64,000 nt of DNA from Bog-532 sp963775825. Its GTDB lineage: Bacteria; Actinomycetota; Actinomycetes; Streptosporangiales; Streptosporangiaceae. Each line of letters starts with the position of its first letter. The stretch's first letter is position 1. Shown here piece after piece: positions 59,317 through 64,000 of the stretch. The DNA lies in contig CAVZKY010000049.1 in the NCBI GenBank assembly GCA_963775825.1, forward strand, positions 1 to 64,000, in the 5' to 3' direction. Both the position numbers and the translations under genes were made by a program. The notes beneath the pieces are model-generated. The model searched no databases and was not told the DNA's origin. It saw only the letters and a program-made list of their open reading frames with translations.

Positions 59317-60336
59317 GTGAGCATCGACTTCGCGCTGCCCCCGGACCTGGAGGCGCATGACCCGCCCGAGGCGCGCGGCATCCCGCGGGACGGCGTGCGG
59401 ATGCTGGTCAGCCGGCGCACGGCGGGCGCGATCAGTCACCACAGGTTCGCAGACCTGGGCGGCCTGCTGCGGCCCGGTGACCTGATCGTCGTCAACACGT
59501 CCGGCACGCTGCCCGCGCAGATCCGGGCCGGCGACGGCCAGGCCGTGCACTTTTCCACTCCGGTGCCAGACGGGGGCTGGCTCGTCGAGCTGCGCACGGT
59601 GACCGGACCGGCCACGGTGCCGAGCGACGCCGGGACGGCCGGGGCCGTCCTGCAGCTCCCGGCCGGGGCCACGCTGACGCTCACCGGGCGCGCCGGCAGG
59701 CGTCTCTGGCACGCACGGCTGTCCACGGCGGTGGTGCCGTACCTGCTCCGGCACGGTGCCCCGATCCGCTACTCCTACGTCCAGCGGGAATGGCCGCTGT
59801 CCGCCTACCAGACCATCTTCGCCCGCCGGCCGGGCAGCGCGGAGATGCCCAGCGCCAGCCGCCCGTTCAGCCCGCAGGTGGTGACCCGCCTGGTCGCGTC
59901 CGGGGTCATGTTCGCCCCGCTGACCCTGGACACCGGCGTGTCCTCGCTGGAAGCCGGCGAGGAGCCCTATCCGGAGCCGTACGACGTGCCACCGGCCACC
60001 GCACGGCTGGTCAATCTGGCCCGGCGGGAGGGCGGCCGGGTCATCGCGGCCGGCACCACGGTGGTCCGGGCGCTGGAGACCGCGGCCCGGGCCCGGGCGG
60101 CCGCGGATGGCATGGTCGCGGCGTCCGCGGGCTGGACCGATCACGTCGTGACCCCCGGCACGGGCGTGCTGGCCGTCGACGGCCTGCTGACCGGGCTGCA
60201 CGAGCCCCGGTCGTCGCACCTGCGGATGCTGGCGGCGTTCGCCGGGCCGGACCTGCTGAGCCGCTGCTACCGGGCCGCGGTCGACGGCCGGTACCTGTGG
60301 CACGAGTTCGGCGACGTGCATCTGCTGCTCCCGTAG
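59317..60336 (+). CDS. queA: S-adenosylmethionine:tRNA ribosyltransferase-isomerase-like protein
   Basis: 339 residues from a GTG. The QueA fold is recognised by RPGDLIVVNTSGTLPA near residue 50, YSYVQREWPLSAYQTIFA (about 150), MFAPLTLDTGVSSL and AAGTTVVRALETAA (about 245). QueA converts 7-aminomethyl-deazaguanine in tRNA to epoxyqueuosine using S-adenosylmethionine. No tgt or queG gene is near, and queuosine genes are patchy in actinobacteria, so an alternative role for this homologue cannot be excluded. Confidence 0.87.
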   Translation: MSIDFALPPDLEAHDPPEARGIPRDGVRMLVSRRTAGAISHHRFADLGGLLRPGDLIVVNTSGTLPAQIRAGDGQAVHFSTPVPDGGWLVELRTVTGPATVPSDAGTAGAVLQLPAGATLTLTGRAGRRLWHARLSTAVVPYLLRHGAPIRYSYVQREWPLSAYQTIFARRPGSAEMPSASRPFSPQVVTRLVASGVMFAPLTLDTGVSSLEAGEEPYPEPYDVPPATARLVNLARREGGRVIAAGTTVVRALETAARARAAADGMVAASAGWTDHVVTPGTGVLAVDGLLTGLHEPRSSHLRMLAAFAGPDLLSRCYRAAVDGRYLWHEFGDVHLLLP

Positions 60337-60370
60337 CCGGGCCGGCCGGGTAGCGTTACTCGCGCGATGA

Positions 60371-61559
60371 ATGCCACCGCGTAGCACGCTGCTGATCACC
60401 CTCACCGGCCGGGACCGGCCGGGCGTCACATCCCGGCTGTTCGCCGCGCTGACCGGGTACGACCTCAGTGTGCTGGACATTGAGCAGGTGGTCATCCGGG
60501 GGCGCCTCGTGCTCGGCGTGCTGTGCGCGTCGGCCGCGCCGCCGGACCTGACCGCCATTCACCGGAACGTCAGCGCCCTGGCCGCCGACCTCGGGCTGGA
60601 CGCGGAGATCACTACCGGCTCGCCCGACACACCGCGGCGGCGCGGACGGCTGCACGTCTCGCTGCTCGGCAGCCCGCTTTCCCCCGCGGCCGTGGCCGCC
60701 ATCGCCGGCCGCATCGCCGCCAGCGGCGCCAACATCGACCGGATCACCCGCCTCGCCCAGGACCCGGTGACGTGCATCGAGCTGGACGTATCCGGCGCGG
60801 ATCCGGCCTCGCTGCGGTCCGAGCTGTCCCGCGAGGCGGCGCAGCAGCAGGTGGACGTGGCGGTGCAGCACGGCGGCCTGCAGCGGCGGGCCATGCGGCT
60901 GATCGTCATGGACGTCGACTCCACCTTGATCCGCGACGAGGTCATCGACCTGCTCGCCGAGCGGGCCGGGTGCGCGGCGGAGGTGGCCAAGGTCACCGAG
61001 GCCACGATGCGGGGCGACCTCGACTTCGACGGATCCCTGCGGGAACGGGTGGCGCTGCTCGCCGGGTCTCGGCGAGGACGTGCTGGCGGACGTCCGCCGC
61101 CAACTCCGGCTCACCCCCGGGGCCCGGACCCTGATCCGGACCCTCAAGCGGCTCGGCTACCGATGCGGCATCGTCAGCGGCGGTTTCACGCAGATCATCG
61201 ACCCGCTGGCCGCCGAGCTGGGCATCGATTACGTAGCCGCCAACGTGCTGGACACAGCGGACGGCAAGCTGACCGGGCGGCTGCGCGGGCCGGTGGTCGA
61301 CCGGCCCGGCAAGGCGGCGGCGCTGCGGCAGTTCGCCGAGCGGGCCGGTGTGCCGCTCACGCAGGCGGTCGCGGTCGGGGACGGCGCCAACGACCTGGAC
61401 ATGATCGCCCTGGCCGGGCTGGGGATCGCGTTCAACGCCAAGCCGGTCGTCCGTGACGCGGCCGACACGGCGCTCAGCCTGCCCTACCTGGACACGGTGC
61501 TGTACCTGCTGGGGATCTCCAGCGACGAGGTGGAAGCCGCCGACGCGGCCGAAGCCTGA
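60371..61559 (+). CDS. serB: Phosphoserine phosphatase SerB with ACT domains, apparent frameshift
   Basis: The N-terminus holds two ACT-like regulatory domains (LLITLTGRDRPGVTSRLF and HVSLLGSPLSP). The haloacid-dehalogenase catalytic core begins VMDVDSTLIRDEVIDLLAE (nucleophile Asp, about residue 180). At about 61066 the frame shifts by one base; the second frame carries GIVSGGFTQIIDPL, GKAAALRQFAE and VGDGANDLDMIALAGLGIAF. Joined length is about 396 residues, normal for actinobacterial SerB. It hydrolyses phosphoserine in the last step of serine synthesis and is sensitive to serine through the ACT domains in homologues. Confidence 0.93.
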
Positions 61560-61645
61560 ACCTGGCCCCCGGGTCACCGGAGCCGCTGCCGTCCAGCCCG
61601 GCCGCCGCCATGCCCGCCGGTACCGCCGGAGGGCCCGCAACGCCG

Positions 61646-61682
61646 CGGGGCGGGCCCGCGCTGCTCGCGCGAGCCCGCCCCG
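61646..61682. terminator. GC-rich stem-loop between convergent serB and hppA
   Basis: CGGGGCGGGC (61646-61655) pairs with GCCCGCCCCG (61673-61682), with three more pairs outside. It lies between two convergent genes, so a shared terminator is likely. Confidence 0.6.
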
Positions 61683-61700
61683 GCGGGTTCCCGGTCCTGA

Positions 61701-64000
<2,300 letters not shown>

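Overview
The window is high-GC DNA with GTG/ATG starts and actinobacterial family signatures throughout: HAIR operators with an hspR regulator, XRE-DUF5753/DUF397 pairs, DUF3151, and AICE-type genes. It is best read as an actinomycete chromosome (Actinomycetota, perhaps Streptosporangiales-like; the genus cannot be fixed from sequence alone). From memory, the gene set (dcd beside tRNA-Gly, Fe-S oxidoreductase, dnaK-grpE-dnaJ-hspR, clpB, pyrE, DedA, fba, DUF3151, purA) resembles the dcd-to-clpB region of Mycobacterium tuberculosis, so most of the window is ordinary core chromosome.

Layout. (1) 1-11.3 kb is a scarred island around a tRNA-Gly(CCC). An IS4-family element is split by a 2.5 kb serine-recombinase element. 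It is followed by a fragment of an FtsK-like conjugation ATPase, the tRNA, dCTP deaminase, a small membrane protein, and a DUF397/XRE pair. Next come an IS630-type transposase split by an IS1182-type IS and two genes typical of actinomycete integrative conjugative elements. (2) 11.3-24.6 kb carries a membrane Fe-S oxidoreductase, the HspR-controlled chaperone genes (dnaK, grpE, dnaJ, hspR, clpB), and a NYN-domain protein with a TPR protein. (3) 24.8-38.5 kb is metabolism: pyrE, a DedA protein, fba, DUF3151, purA, purD, purB, a MurA-like enzyme, a regulator, a HisC-like aminotransferase and a lipoprotein.

(4) 38.6-52.4 kb is a cation-transport cluster and the most interesting part. It holds two divergent NRAMP-like transporters, a soluble PRC/MgtE-N/CBS protein, two KimA-like potassium importers each carrying a USP-like and an OB-fold domain, and a KdpD-like kinase with a KdpE-like regulator. 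(5) 52.5-64 kb has a truncated ferritin-like gene, an HD hydrolase, a DUF2231-Rieske protein, TauE/SafE, an ABC ATPase, a NarL-type two-component pair, an SDR, QueA, SerB and the proton-pumping pyrophosphatase HppA, which runs off the window end.

A recurring oddity is that many indispensable or conserved genes (grpE, dnaJ, NYN gene, lipoprotein, second KimA, Rieske, ABC ATPase, serB, hppA twice) show apparent one-base frameshifts, mostly in G/C-rich tracts. This pattern points to residual indel errors in the assembly rather than real gene decay, so each such entry gives the reconstructed gene.
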